Assembly: GCF_002939475.1 (NCBI RefSeq)
Contig: NZ_PKFQ01000001.1
Span: forward strand, 6,073,001-6,137,000
Origin: Streptomyces cinnamoneus
GTDB lineage: Bacteria > Actinomycetota > Actinomycetes > Streptomycetales > Streptomycetaceae
Length of the DNA stretch: 64,000 nucleotides
Direction: 5' to 3'
Below the pieces are notes generated by a model. The model was given only the letters and a program-made list of their open reading frames with translations. It was not told the origin of the DNA and ran no database searches. The position numbers were made by a program, and so were the translations under genes. Positions 1-9,118 of this stretch are shown piece after piece; the first letter of the stretch is position 1, and each line of letters begins with the position of its first letter.

Positions 1-954
1 ATCGTTCCGGCCTTCTACTTCCGGTACGGCGTCGTGGGAAACCTGCTGGCCGTTTTCCTGGCGGCCCTCGTGGCGTACGGGCCCCGGGCCTGGGCGGCGC
101 AGTGGCGCCGACTGCTCTGGGCCGTCCTGCTCGTCGCACTCGGGCTGGTTCCCCACCTCGTCCACGCGGTGCGCGCGACGGGTTCGCCCCTGGGCGTGAT
201 GACGCGGGCCACCTCCCAGGCCAACCGCGCGTTCTTCGGCGACGGGCTGCTGTACTACGCCGCCACGTTTCCCTACCGCCTCGCCGGTGACCTCGGCGCC
301 GTCGTCATGGTCGCCGGGATTCTCGCGCTGGTCGCCGCTGTGCGGCGCGTCCGCTCAGCCGGGCCCTCAACGATCGAGAGAAGCGAAGACCGCAGACGGG
401 TCTTCCTCGGTCTCACCGCCCTCTTCATGTTCGTCGTCCTGGGATGCACCTCCCATGGCGAACCGCGGTTCGTGTACGTCCCCGTCGTGCTCCTGACCGT
501 GCTCGGCGTGCAGAACCTGGCGGAGCGGTCCGGCCGTTGGTCCGCCCAGACGCTGACCGCTGTCGGCGTTCTCGCGTCGCTGTCCGTCCTGGTCACCGCG
601 CAAGTGGTCGGCCACGGGGCGATGCGGGGGCCCAGCCGGCTGTCCGAGTCCACCGTTCCCGTGGCGCGGAGCCTGACCTCGGACCGGCCCTGCCTCGTCG
701 TTTCCGGCTACGAACCGGAGATGGGCTGGTACTCGGGTTGTGATGCCGTCACCTACGCCCAGTACGAAGAACGCGCGGTGCCCCCCGACATGCGTGTCAC
801 CCTCGTGCTCTTCGAACGCGGACGCCTGCAACCAGGGCCGACTGCCGTGAAGGAGCTGGTGGGCGACCGAGAGGTCACGACGTCCGTGAGGGACACGGAC
901 GGCTCTCTCGGAACGGCACGGGCCATCACCTTCCGGGAAGGCCGTCGGCCGTAG
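1..954 (+). CDS. Membrane glycosyltransferase-like protein, 3' part only
   Basis: The reading frame is open from base 1, so the 5' part lies outside the window; 317 codons are visible. The protein has several hydrophobic segments (about residues 12-32, 40-60, 105-125, 145-190 of the visible part) followed by a soluble C-terminal tail. The arrangement resembles the C-terminal half of multi-membrane-span dolichyl-phosphate-mannose/GT-C type glycosyltransferases, with a short G-E-P-R-F motif before a membrane helix. The catalytic N-terminal loop is outside the window, so the family call is an inference from topology. No recognisable partner gene is adjacent; the next gene starts about 90 bases downstream on the same strand. 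Confidence 0.55.
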   Translation: MVPAFYFRYGVVGNLLAVFLAALVAYGPRAWAAQWRRLLWAVLLVALGLVPHLVHAVRATGSPLGVMTRATSQANRAFFGDGLLYYAATFPYRLAGDLGAVVMVAGILALVAAVRRVRSAGPSTIERSEDRRRVFLGLTALFMFVVLGCTSHGEPRFVYVPVVLLTVLGVQNLAERSGRWSAQTLTAVGVLASLSVLVTAQVVGHGAMRGPSRLSESTVPVARSLTSDRPCLVVSGYEPEMGWYSGCDAVTYAQYEERAVPPDMRVTLVLFERGRLQPGPTAVKELVGDREVTTSVRDTDGSLGTARAITFREGRRP

Positions 955-1042
955 TCCCGTTCTTCGCCTCCGCCGCCAACCGGCCCTTCCACCGGCGATC
1001 TCCCCGATATCGTTGCCGGGACTACGACTTCAGGGGTGGGTA

Positions 1043-3514
1043 GTGGATCCGTTCGTGACGGCGGTGGTTTCGGCCATGGGGACTGTCACCTCGGGGGCCC
1101 TGTCCGGGGCCGGCGGGGAGATGGGGCGGCGGAGTTCCGAGGCGCTGTTCGGCCTCTTGCGGCGGGCGCAGCGTGACGGGGGCGGCAGCGGCGAGGACCG
1201 TTCCCCCGGTGACCCTGGTGACCGTGGCGACTCCGGTGACCCTGGTGACTCCGGTGACCAGGGCGGCTCGCCCAGCCTGCCCGTCACCGAGGAGGAGCGG
1301 CGCGTGCTGGCCGACAGGCTGGCGGACTGCGCCCGCCGTTCGCCCGAGTTCGCGCGGGACGTCATGCGGTGGGCGCGCGAGAGCGAATGGCTGGCACCCC
1401 GTGTCGTACCCGCCGTCGCCCAGGGCGCCTCGCGCCCCCGCATGCTGCCGCCCGTGACCGCCGCCTTCACCGACCGCGACGCCGTACTCGAAGAGATCCA
1501 GCAGATGCTCGACGAGGAGGAGCGGCCCGCAGGCTCGCCCGCCGTCGTCGTCCTCGTCGGCCCGGGCGGCATCGGCAAGAGCGCCACCGCCGTGCACTGC
1601 GCCCACGCTCTCGAAGAACGTTTCCCCGACGGCCAGTTGCACGTGAACCTGGCGGGCGCCGCGGTGTCGACGGCGCTGGCGCCGTCCGAGGTGCTCGCCC
1701 GCTTCCTGGACCGCCTCGGGGTCGCGCCCCGCAGGATGCCGGCCGACGAGCGGCTACGGGAGGAGCTGTACCGGGACTGCACGGCGGACCGGCGCATGGT
1801 CGTCGTCCTGGACGACGCCGCCTCCGCGTCCCAGGTCAGACCGCTGCTGCCCGCTGCCGCCGGCGCTCTGGTCATCGTCACCAGCCGGCGCCGGCTCGAC
1901 GGGCTCGTGGCCGGCACCGGGGCCCGCCACATCGTGCTGCCGCCGCTCTCGCCGGCCGACTCGGTGCGTTTGCTGGGCCGCATCGTCGGCCGTGGCCGGA
2001 TGGCCGGCAGGGAGGCCGGCGCCCGGGCGGTGGCGGCACGATGCGGCGGCATTCCCCTCGCGCTGTGCGCCGCGGGCGCCAGTGTCGCCGTACGGGAGCA
2101 CCTCACCTTCGACGCCGTGGACCGGCGGCTGTCCGCGGCGGAGTACGGTCCGGACGAGGAGGCACCCGCGGTGAACGGCGGCGACCCGGCGGACCCGGTA
2201 CGACGGGTCAACGACGTCACGTACGCGGAACTGAGCCCCCGCAGCGCACTGCTGTACCGGATGGCGGGGGCGTGGGCCTGGCCCAGCGTCACCGTGGCCG
2301 TCGCGGCGAAGGCCGCCGGCATCGGCGAGGACGAGGCGCGGGCGTCCCTGGAGGAACTGGCGGAGGTCCACCTCATCGAGGAGGTCGGCGAGGAACGGTA
2401 CCGCTTCCACGACCTCGTGCGCCTGCACGCCAGGGAGCGCGCCGAAGCGGAGGACGGCCATACGGCCGTCGCGGCCTCCGTACGCCGGGTGGCCGGCTGG
2501 TACCTGGGCTTCGCCGCGGCCGCCGACCTCCGCGTCGTTCCGGCACGCTGGCACCTGGGCCCCGCCTACCTGCGACTGGCCCCGCCGGCGGAGCGCGGCC
2601 CCGAGGACGGCCGCGCCGCCCTCGCCGCACTGCGCCACGAGCGGGAGAACCTCGCCGCGGCGGTCCGCGCCGCCGCGCACCACGGCTTCGACGAACTCGT
2701 ATGGCAGCTCTGCGAGGCCATGTGGGGCCTGCACCTGCGCCTCGGCTTCCACGAACAGTGGGTGGAGAGCCACCTGCTGGGAGCCGACGCCGCGCGCCGC
2801 TGCGCCGAGCAGTTCGGCGACCCGCGGGCGGAGGGCAGGATGCTGGTCCAGCTCGCCTTCGCCCACATGGGGCTCGGCCGCCTCGACGAGGCCGAGGAAG
2901 CCCTGGCCGCCGCCGCCGTCACGGACGAACGGGCGGGGCACCACCGCGGCCGGGCGACCGCCGTCGAGGTCCTCGGACTGCTGCGCCTGCGCCAGTGGCG
3001 GTACGCGGAGGCGGAGGAACGCTTCACCGAGGCCCAGCGGATCCTGGCACGTGTCCGCCCGGGTGAGGACGGGTGGGAGGACGTGCCGCGGGCCCTGGCG
3101 ATCCTGGAGCACCACATCGGCCGCGCCCTGCGCGGCCAGGGGCTCCTCGCCGACGCCACGCGCCGGCTCCTCGACGCCCTCGCGCGCTTCCGAGCCCTCG
3201 ACGTGCCCGACCTCTACAACGAGGGACGCGTGTACATGAGCCTGGGCGAGACGCACCTGGACGCCGGCGAGCCGCGGCTCGCCCGGGTCTGCCTCGACAG
3301 GGCCGTCTCCACCATGGGCGACGAAGGAGCCGCACTCCAGCTCGCCGACGCCGCCGAACTGCGGGCCCGCTGCGCCCGGGACCTGGCCGAGCCCGCCGAG
3401 GAGGCCGCCGCCCTGCGGACGGCGGAGGGCCTGTACGACACGGCCGGTGACCACGAGTCCCTGGCCCGGGTCCGGGCCCGTCTGACGGAGCTGGGCGAGG
3501 GGGGCGACCGGTAG
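1043..3514 (+). CDS. NB-ARC (STAND) ATPase with TPR repeats
   Basis: This 823-residue protein is a signal-transduction ATPase of the AfsR-like NB-ARC class, lacking a SARP DNA-binding domain. An N-terminal helical segment is followed by a Gly-Asp-rich linker (about residues 56-76), then the nucleotide-binding domain with Walker A GPGGIGKS (about residue 173), Walker B V-V-V-L-D-D (about 252), a T-S-R sensor and the G-G-I-P-L-A motif. TPR-like helical repeats fill the C-terminal 300 residues. The start chosen is the GTG at 1043, seven bases after AGGGG; a TTG 30 bases upstream is possible. Such proteins are usually regulators or defence-type sensors; the target is unknown. It converges on the minus-strand gene at 3972 across two hairpin repeats. 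Confidence 0.85.
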   Translation: MDPFVTAVVSAMGTVTSGALSGAGGEMGRRSSEALFGLLRRAQRDGGGSGEDRSPGDPGDRGDSGDPGDSGDQGGSPSLPVTEEERRVLADRLADCARRSPEFARDVMRWARESEWLAPRVVPAVAQGASRPRMLPPVTAAFTDRDAVLEEIQQMLDEEERPAGSPAVVVLVGPGGIGKSATAVHCAHALEERFPDGQLHVNLAGAAVSTALAPSEVLARFLDRLGVAPRRMPADERLREELYRDCTADRRMVVVLDDAASASQVRPLLPAAAGALVIVTSRRRLDGLVAGTGARHIVLPPLSPADSVRLLGRIVGRGRMAGREAGARAVAARCGGIPLALCAAGASVAVREHLTFDAVDRRLSAAEYGPDEEAPAVNGGDPADPVRRVNDVTYAELSPRSALLYRMAGAWAWPSVTVAVAAKAAGIGEDEARASLEELAEVHLIEEVGEERYRFHDLVRLHARERAEAEDGHTAVAASVRRVAGWYLGFAAAADLRVVPARWHLGPAYLRLAPPAERGPEDGRAALAALRHERENLAAAVRAAAHHGFDELVWQLCEAMWGLHLRLGFHEQWVESHLLGADAARRCAEQFGDPRAEGRMLVQLAFAHMGLGRLDEAEEALAAAAVTDERAGHHRGRATAVEVLGLLRLRQWRYAEAEERFTEAQRILARVRPGEDGWEDVPRALAILEHHIGRALRGQGLLADATRRLLDALARFRALDVPDLYNEGRVYMSLGETHLDAGEPRLARVCLDRAVSTMGDEGAALQLADAAELRARCARDLAEPAEEAAALRTAEGLYDTAGDHESLARVRARLTELGEGGDR
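1208..1270 (+). repeat. Seven 9-bp tandem repeats coding a Gly-Asp-X linker
   Basis: Seven imperfect 9-bp units of the type ggtgacyct/ggtgactcc lie in frame in the NB-ARC gene and encode a collagen-like run of Gly-Asp-X triplets. Because the unit is a multiple of three, length changes would keep the frame and only alter the linker length. Confidence 0.85.
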
Positions 3515-3533
3515 CCGGGGGCCGCCGGTTAGG

Positions 3534-3746
3534 GGGTGTCCGATGGGTCGGCACGGGCCCTGCGCCTCCCCCGGCTACCGCCGGGGGAGGCGCCCCCGGG
3601 CACGGCACCTCGCCGCGTTGTCGCAGCAGCCGAGGACGCCCGGTCCGAGGCGGACGCTCCGCCCTGTGAACCCTCCCCGGCTACCGCTGGGAGGTGCCCC
3701 AGCATCGGACACCGCGGGACTGGCACCGACCCATCGGACGCCCCTT
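3534..3746. repeat. Long inverted-repeat element A1, probable bidirectional terminator
   Basis: Arms of about 33 bases (gggggtgtccgatgggtcgg at 3534 and its near-complement ending at 3746) enclose about 145 bases. Inside are two facing copies of a second short palindrome, of the type ccccggctaccgcygggagg, near 3570 and 3672. The element lies just downstream of the NB-ARC gene stop and before a convergent gene. Related elements are at 36003 and 45879. Confidence 0.75.
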
Positions 3747-3975
3747 AGGTCGTGTCCGCGAAGCAGCGCCGTGCGCCCGTAGGGCGTGGCCCGGGGCGCC
3801 TGGTGCTGGGGCACCTCCCAGCGGTAGCGGGGGGAGCTCGCGAGGCGGAGGGGTGTCCTCGTACCGGGCGTATTGGGGCGCTCCCGACAACGCAGGGAGC
3901 GCGCGTGCTGGGGGCACCTCCCAGCGGTAGCTGGGGGAGCCCCGGGTCAGGCGGGACTTCGCGGACGCCCCCTAG
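3747..3975. repeat. Long inverted-repeat element A2, overlaps stop of the next gene
   Basis: The arms taggtcgtgtccgcgaag (3747-3764) and cttcgcggacgccccctag (3957-3975) bound an interior with two direct copies of cacctcccagcggtagc (near 3817 and 3918). The last bases of the right arm, ccccctag, read on the minus strand supply the TAG stop codon of the gene at 3972-5786. The position between convergent genes fits a bidirectional terminator. Confidence 0.75.
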
Positions 3976-5786
3976 CCCATCCTCCGCACGGCCACGTGGT
4001 GCCGGACTCCGCCCGTGAGTACGACGATTCCCGGCGCCGCCTCGTCGAGGGACTTGCCGCCGCCGAGCCAGGCGTGGAGCGCCGACGCGTAGGCGGCCGG
4101 GTCGCACAGGTCGGCCCTGCCGTCCCCGTCCGGGCCCGCCGTCAGGCGCACCAGGTCGCCCTCCCGGGTCCGTACGGCGCAGCGGTCCGGCCCGTCCACG
4201 TAGGCGGCGAGGGCGCAGTGGCGGTGGCGGGCCAGGACCTCCGAGGTCCAGGTGCCGGGAGGCCCGACCCTCGGGTCGTCCCCGGCCGCGTAGCGCACGA
4301 TCACGTCGGCGACGGCGAGGCGGCCGGGGTCGCGGGTGTCCTCGTGCACGGCCGTGTGGGCGGCGTCCGCGTCGGCGTCCTCCGGCTCGTGATCGGCGTC
4401 GGTGTAGCGGGTGACGGCGATCTCCGGCGGGTCGGCGCTGAGCAGCCGGGTCAGCACGCGCACAGGCGCGGTGCGTTCGGCGGGCTCGTACGCCGGCAGC
4501 GGCAGCCGGTCCAGGAGGGCCGGCCGGTCGCCCGGTTCCGGGATGCCGATGAGGTCGTAGAACAGGCGGCGCAGCAGCGCGGCCGACTGGCCCGGCGACG
4601 AACTCGTCTGGGCGGCCAGCGCGGCGTAACGGGCTGGGTCGTGGGTCCTGACGGCGCGGTCGATCTGGGTGCGCAGGCTGCCGGACGGCCGCAGTCTCGG
4701 CGCCGCCCGGCCGAGGGCTGCGACGGGCGAGTGCGGGTCGAGGTCGGCTTCGGGGAAGGCGCCGAGGAGAACGGGCGTGCCGATGGACGCGGCGTAATAG
4801 GTGACGCTGCTGTGGTCGCCCAGGACGCAGTCCGCCGCTATCAGCGCCTGCCGCCAGCCTTCGAGCGGGGATATCAGGGTGAGACCGGCGCGTCGGGCGC
4901 GGTCCAGCCAGGCGCGGATGCGGCCGGGGCCGTGGCCGTGCCAGATGTTGGGGTGCAGGACGGCCACCGCGCGGTACTCGTCGGCGGGCAGCTCGGCCGC
5001 GAGGCGGGGCAGCAGCCAGGGCAGCAGGTCGTGGCCGCCGGGTTCCCCGTCGCCGAAGAGGGACCGCGGCGACCATGTCGAGCTCACCACGACCAGCCGC
5101 TGGCCCGGCGTCACACCGAGGGCGCGCCGGAAGCGTTCGCGCCGGGGGAGTGCTTCGAGGACGCGGTCGTAGCAGGGGTCACCGGCCAGTACGGCCGTGG
5201 GCGCCGCTTCGGGACACCCGGCGACGAGGCGGTCGAGCTGTTCCGGGTGCGAGAGGACCGTGGCGGCCGCGAGAGGGCGCCCGTCCCGCAGGAGCCAGTC
5301 GGGCGACAGGCCGAAGACCGGATCCGGTGTCCGGTGTCCGGTGTCCGGTGTCCGGTGTCCGGTGTCCGGTGTCCGGTGTCCGGTGTCCGGTGTCCGGTGT
5401 CCGGTGTCCGGTGTCGCGAGCCTTTTATTGTAGCCAACGCCATGGGACAGTACGACCAACTTCCCCTGAAGCAGGTCGAGTTCTCCACCGTAGCTCGCCG
5501 AGACCGCCAAGTCGAAGGTCGTCTCCTTCGCCTGCTCCCAGGGCAGGACCGGCAGTCCTGTCGCCGCCAGCAGCTCGGGCACGCCGGCCAGGAAGGGGGA
5601 CGAGCCCGTGCACGTGACGAACAGCTGCACCCGCAGGTCGTCGTCGAACAGCGGGAGCACGTCCAACAGCCGGGTGGCGGACGTGACGTTGTGCACGACG
5701 AGGAGGACACGGCGACAGGCCGCGCGGGTGACCCACCGCCCGGCGTCCGCGCCGACCGGAACCCTCAGCCGCACTGTGCCCGTCAC
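3972..5786 (-). CDS. TagF/CDP-glycerol-transferase-like GT-B protein with heptapeptide repeats
   Basis: A 604-residue protein. The N-terminal half begins R-R-V-L-L-V-V-H-N-V-T-S and resembles a Rossmann domain. The middle has H-P-N-I-W-H and the segment G-D-H-S-S-V-T-Y-Y-A-A, similar to the D-H/Y-S-S motif of CDP-glycerol glycerophosphotransferases and related GT-B enzymes. The C-terminal 200 residues have no recognised family. The start chosen is GTG 5786, with GAGGGG about 10 bases upstream; the frame is open further upstream but has no coding character there. About residues 125-154 are four-plus copies of TPDTGHR encoded by a 7-bp DNA repeat. Substrate and role are unknown; homologues are typically labelled hypothetical. 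The stop codon lies in repeat element A2. Confidence 0.6.
   Translation of the reverse strand: MTGTVRLRVPVGADAGRWVTRAACRRVLLVVHNVTSATRLLDVLPLFDDDLRVQLFVTCTGSSPFLAGVPELLAATGLPVLPWEQAKETTFDLAVSASYGGELDLLQGKLVVLSHGVGYNKRLATPDTGHRTPDTGHRTPDTGHRTPDTGHRTPDPVFGLSPDWLLRDGRPLAAATVLSHPEQLDRLVAGCPEAAPTAVLAGDPCYDRVLEALPRRERFRRALGVTPGQRLVVVSSTWSPRSLFGDGEPGGHDLLPWLLPRLAAELPADEYRAVAVLHPNIWHGHGPGRIRAWLDRARRAGLTLISPLEGWRQALIAADCVLGDHSSVTYYAASIGTPVLLGAFPEADLDPHSPVAALGRAAPRLRPSGSLRTQIDRAVRTHDPARYAALAAQTSSSPGQSAALLRRLFYDLIGIPEPGDRPALLDRLPLPAYEPAERTAPVRVLTRLLSADPPEIAVTRYTDADHEPEDADADAAHTAVHEDTRDPGRLAVADVIVRYAAGDDPRVGPPGTWTSEVLARHRHCALAAYVDGPDRCAVRTREGDLVRLTAGPDGDGRADLCDPAAYASALHAWLGGGKSLDEAAPGIVVLTGGVRHHVAVRRMG
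5324..5414 (-). repeat. Thirteen perfect copies of a 7-bp tandem repeat inside a coding region
   Basis: The plus strand shows ccggtgt repeated exactly 13 times without error (91 bases). On the coding (minus) strand, three units make 21 bases, so every frame reads the same heptapeptide TPDTGHR. The unit is not a multiple of three, so gain or loss of one copy shifts the downstream frame of the host gene. Confidence 0.95.
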
Positions 5787-5877
5787 CCTCGCGCATCCCC
5801 TCGCCGCCCCGTGAACAATGCCGCGCGCGATGCTATCGGTTCGCCCCGCCGGGGCAGCCGCCGCTCGTTCCGCACCC

Positions 5878-6388
5878 TCAGGGCCCCGCGTGGACGCGGC
5901 GGGCCCGGAGGCTGGGCGTCGCGGGGTAGTCCGCCCTGACGCCGCGCACCGCACCGCGGGGCCCACGCCGTACGGCTCACGTCGAGCGCCCCGTCCCGGG
6001 TGCGGAGCGTCTCGTCCACGCCCCGGGCGATACGGGCACCCACCACGTCGTCGACGTGCCACAGCGAACCGGTGGCGTGCGGGAAGCGCGGCCAGCTGAA
6101 GGGCGCTGACGAGGTGTACGGACTCGTCGGCGAGGTTCGGCTGGTGCGCAGGGTGTCGCAGGCGGACAGGTAGGCCGGGCGCGCTTCCGGGAGCCGCAGC
6201 CGGGACCGGTCGCGGACGGTGGGCCGTTCCTCCGCCGGGCCGTGCAGGACGAGCCGGCCCGGCGAGGACCGGTGCGCGTCGGTGACGGCGTGACAGGCGA
6301 AGTGCGCGTACGCGTGCTCGCGCAGCCGCGCGTCGACCACCGCCCGGGTGGCCTCGGCGCCGTCCAGGACCGCGGTGCCATGGAGAGC
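5878..6388 (-). pseudogene. Frameshifted CHAT-domain protease remnant
   Basis: Read in pieces, the minus strand gives a recognisable CHAT (caspase-like) domain: H-F-A-C-H-A with the catalytic His near 6290, A-Y-L-S-A-C-D-T with the catalytic Cys near 6165, then G-S-L-W-H-V-D-D-V-V near 6070. Between them a different frame carries L-A-D-E-S-V-H-L-V-S-A-L-Q-L (about 6085-6135), as expected at that point in the family. A third frame change near 5956 is needed to reach the natural end R-A-D-Y-P-A-T-P-S-L and a TGA at 5878. The first two shifts (a missing C, then an extra C) compensate each other. No N-terminal TPR region remains. It is a decayed gene, or less likely carries several sequencing errors. 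Confidence 0.75.
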
Positions 6389-6660
6389 CCCCGGTCCGCT
6401 GGGGCGCGACACCGCCAACCGGATGCCGGGGCTGTTCCGGCAGGGCGACTGACCGGGGCGGGCCGACCCCCGCACCTCCCTGTGCCCGGCCCGGCGCCGG
6501 TCGCCGGGGCCGGGACCAGGCACTTTCGCGGGACGCGGCCGCCGCGAGGCCCCGGCCGCGGCGGCGGTGACAGCCTGCCCCGCCGCCCCGGGCTCCCCGG
6601 ACGCCGGCCGCGCTGTCCCTCGAACGGGTGGGTCCGCCGACTTCCGGCCGTCGCCCCGGG

Positions 6661-6801
6661 ATGACGGGGCGGGCCACCGCGGGCATCATGCGACTCATGG
6701 AACTGGAACCTGACGAACTCTCCGAGGACGAGATCAACGATCTCCTCGACGACGATCGCGAGGCCGGTTGGGACGACGAGGGGTACGACCCGGACTGGTG
6801 A
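6661..6801 (+). CDS. Possible small acidic protein
   Basis: A 46-codon frame from ATG 6661 (37 residues from ATG 6688, 34 from ATG 6697). The C-terminal 34 residues are strikingly acidic, with runs such as E-P-D-E-L-S-E-D-E-I and D-D-E-G-Y-D-P-D-W at the end. No ribosome-binding site is convincing before any of the three starts. GC at third codon positions is lower than in neighbouring genes. It sits alone between the CHAT remnant and the RiPP cluster. It could be a chance frame, a small regulatory or DNA-mimic-like protein, or an orphan peptide; no family is recognised. Confidence 0.35.
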   Translation: MTGRATAGIMRLMELEPDELSEDEINDLLDDDREAGWDDEGYDPDW

Positions 6802-7498
<697 letters not shown>

Positions 7499-8920
7499 GT
7501 GGGCAGCAAGGGCATGACCGGTCAAGTGAAGGAGCGTCTCCTTCCTTTCCTGGAATTTCTTTCCGGGGGGACGGAGAAAGGGGACAGCGATGCCTCGGCA
7601 TTGCGGCGCGTCGAATTCACCGCGGCTCTCGGACTGTGTCTGAGTTCCGCCGAATTCCTCTGTGACGCCGCACGGTCGCGCAGGGGCGCGCCGCACACCC
7701 TGCCGGCGAGCCGGACGGTCGGCCTGCTCGTGCACGGCTCCCGCCTCGCGGCGGCGGGCGCCCTCGCCTCCGGCCGGTGCCGGCCCGCCTCCGGCGCCGT
7801 GTGCAGCGGCTACCTGGCCGTCTCCGACGCCCTGCTGCAGCGGGCTCAGCCACACGGCCGGGACGGCGCCGACCAGTTGCAGATGCTGCTGATGACCGCG
7901 CTGACCCTGGCCCGGGCGGGGCGGGGCGACCCCGGGATCGACCGCTGGGTCCTGCGCTTCATCGCGGGGCAGTGCGCGCTGGCGTACGCCTCCGCGGGCG
8001 CGGCCAAGGCGGCGTCGGCGACCTGGCGCGAGGGGCGTGCGCTGCCCGGCGTGCTGCGCACGCGGTCCTTCGGGCACCGCGGCGCGCACCGGTGGGCCGT
8101 CCGCCATCCGCGGGCCACCACCTGGTTCGCCCGGGGCGTGATCGCTGCCGAACTCGCCTTCCCACTTGCCCTGGTGACGCCACGCCCGGTCACCCGGACG
8201 CTGCTGGCCACGGCGAAGGCCTTCCACCTCGGTACGGCGGCGGGCATGGGGCTGAACCGTTTCTCCCCGGCCTTCTTCGCCGCCCACCACGCCGTCCGCC
8301 GCTGTGCGCGGAACCGGGGGACGGGGGAGAAGGCCACGACGGCGGCGAGCCGCGGCACCACGGTCCTGCGGGCGATGACCGCGGCGGGGCTGACGGGCTG
8401 GCTCGCCCTGACGCTGGCGGCCCAGCACCCCCGCAGCCCGGGCACCTGGCAGCGCCGCCTGGACCGCTACCGCGTCCTCATCCCCGACTGGCGCTTCTAC
8501 AGCCCCGAACCGACCGTCCACGACGTCCACCTGCTCTACCGCGACCGCCACGCCGACGGCACCGCCACGCCCTGGCGGCGGGGCACCCGCTACGCGTCGC
8601 GCCGGGCACGGCACGGGGTGTGGAACCCGGGGAACCGGCTGGCGAAGGCTCTCGCCGACCTCGCCGGCCGCCTGGGTGAACCGGATTCTGCGCGACTGCT
8701 CCTGGAATTCGTCGTCCACGGACTGCCGCACGCACCGGATTCCGTGCAGACGCAATTCATGGTCGTCACGACGGCCGGCTACGAGGAGACCGAGAAAATG
8801 GCGGTCCTCGGCGGGCTCGCCTGGCACGCGCTGCCGAACACGCGGCGGCCGGGCACCGAATACTCCGGCGGAATTCCCGCCGGTGACAAGGAAAAACCGC
8901 AGAACAAGGAGTTCTCATGA
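7499..8920 (+). CDS. HTTM/SdpB-like membrane protein of the RiPP cluster
   Basis: A 473-residue integral membrane protein with at least five hydrophobic segments and the layout of HTTM (vitamin-K-dependent gamma-carboxylase-like, SdpB-related) proteins, including the C-terminal motif D-W-R-F-Y-S-P-E-P before a soluble tail. The start chosen is GTG 7499, four bases after a GGGGGAGG sequence; an ATG at 7514 is an alternative without a good site. Its TGA overlaps the ATG of the first precursor gene (ATGA at 8917), so it is translationally coupled to the peptide and belongs to the operon. A role in export, immunity or membrane-located modification is inferred; HTTM proteins are not standard thiopeptide enzymes. 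Confidence 0.7.
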   Translation: MGSKGMTGQVKERLLPFLEFLSGGTEKGDSDASALRRVEFTAALGLCLSSAEFLCDAARSRRGAPHTLPASRTVGLLVHGSRLAAAGALASGRCRPASGAVCSGYLAVSDALLQRAQPHGRDGADQLQMLLMTALTLARAGRGDPGIDRWVLRFIAGQCALAYASAGAAKAASATWREGRALPGVLRTRSFGHRGAHRWAVRHPRATTWFARGVIAAELAFPLALVTPRPVTRTLLATAKAFHLGTAAGMGLNRFSPAFFAAHHAVRRCARNRGTGEKATTAASRGTTVLRAMTAAGLTGWLALTLAAQHPRSPGTWQRRLDRYRVLIPDWRFYSPEPTVHDVHLLYRDRHADGTATPWRRGTRYASRRARHGVWNPGNRLAKALADLAGRLGEPDSARLLLEFVVHGLPHAPDSVQTQFMVVTTAGYEETEKMAVLGGLAWHALPNTRRPGTEYSGGIPAGDKEKPQNKEFS

Positions 8921-9075
8921 ACAACGACATCCTGGAGATGGACGAGCTCGACTTCCAGCTGGAGGAGCTCTCGGTCCTGGACATCGCCGACGCGCGTGCC
9001 CTGCCCGAGCTCGGCGCCTCCAACGGCAGCATCGGCTGCTCCTCCTCGACCTGCTCCTCCACCTGCTGCTGCTGA
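8917..9075 (+). CDS. Thiopeptide/TOMM-type precursor peptide 1
   Basis: A 52-residue peptide with an acidic leader (MNNDILEMDELDFQLEEL) and the end A-L-P-E-L-G-A. This matches the position of the A-L-P-E-N-G-A leader/core junction known from lactazole. The predicted 18-residue core is SNGSIGCSSSTCSSTCCC: only Ser, Thr and Cys apart from Asn, Ile and two Gly. Such residues are substrates for azoline formation by the YcaO enzyme and for dehydration by the LanB-like pair. The core has the same length as that of cyclothiazomycin (recalled from the literature), which also starts Ser-Asn and ends in a Cys run. The ATG overlaps the stop of the HTTM gene. Confidence 0.9.
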   Translation: MNNDILEMDELDFQLEELSVLDIADARALPELGASNGSIGCSSSTCSSTCCC

Positions 9076-9118
9076 ACCCCAGCAGCCGCCGCACCGACCA
9101 ACGAGACGGGAGATCATC

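Noticed and set aside
5324..5414. Regular short repeats resembling a CRISPR array
   Set aside because: The units are contiguous 7-mers with no spacers, and no cas genes are nearby; it is a simple tandem repeat in a coding frame.
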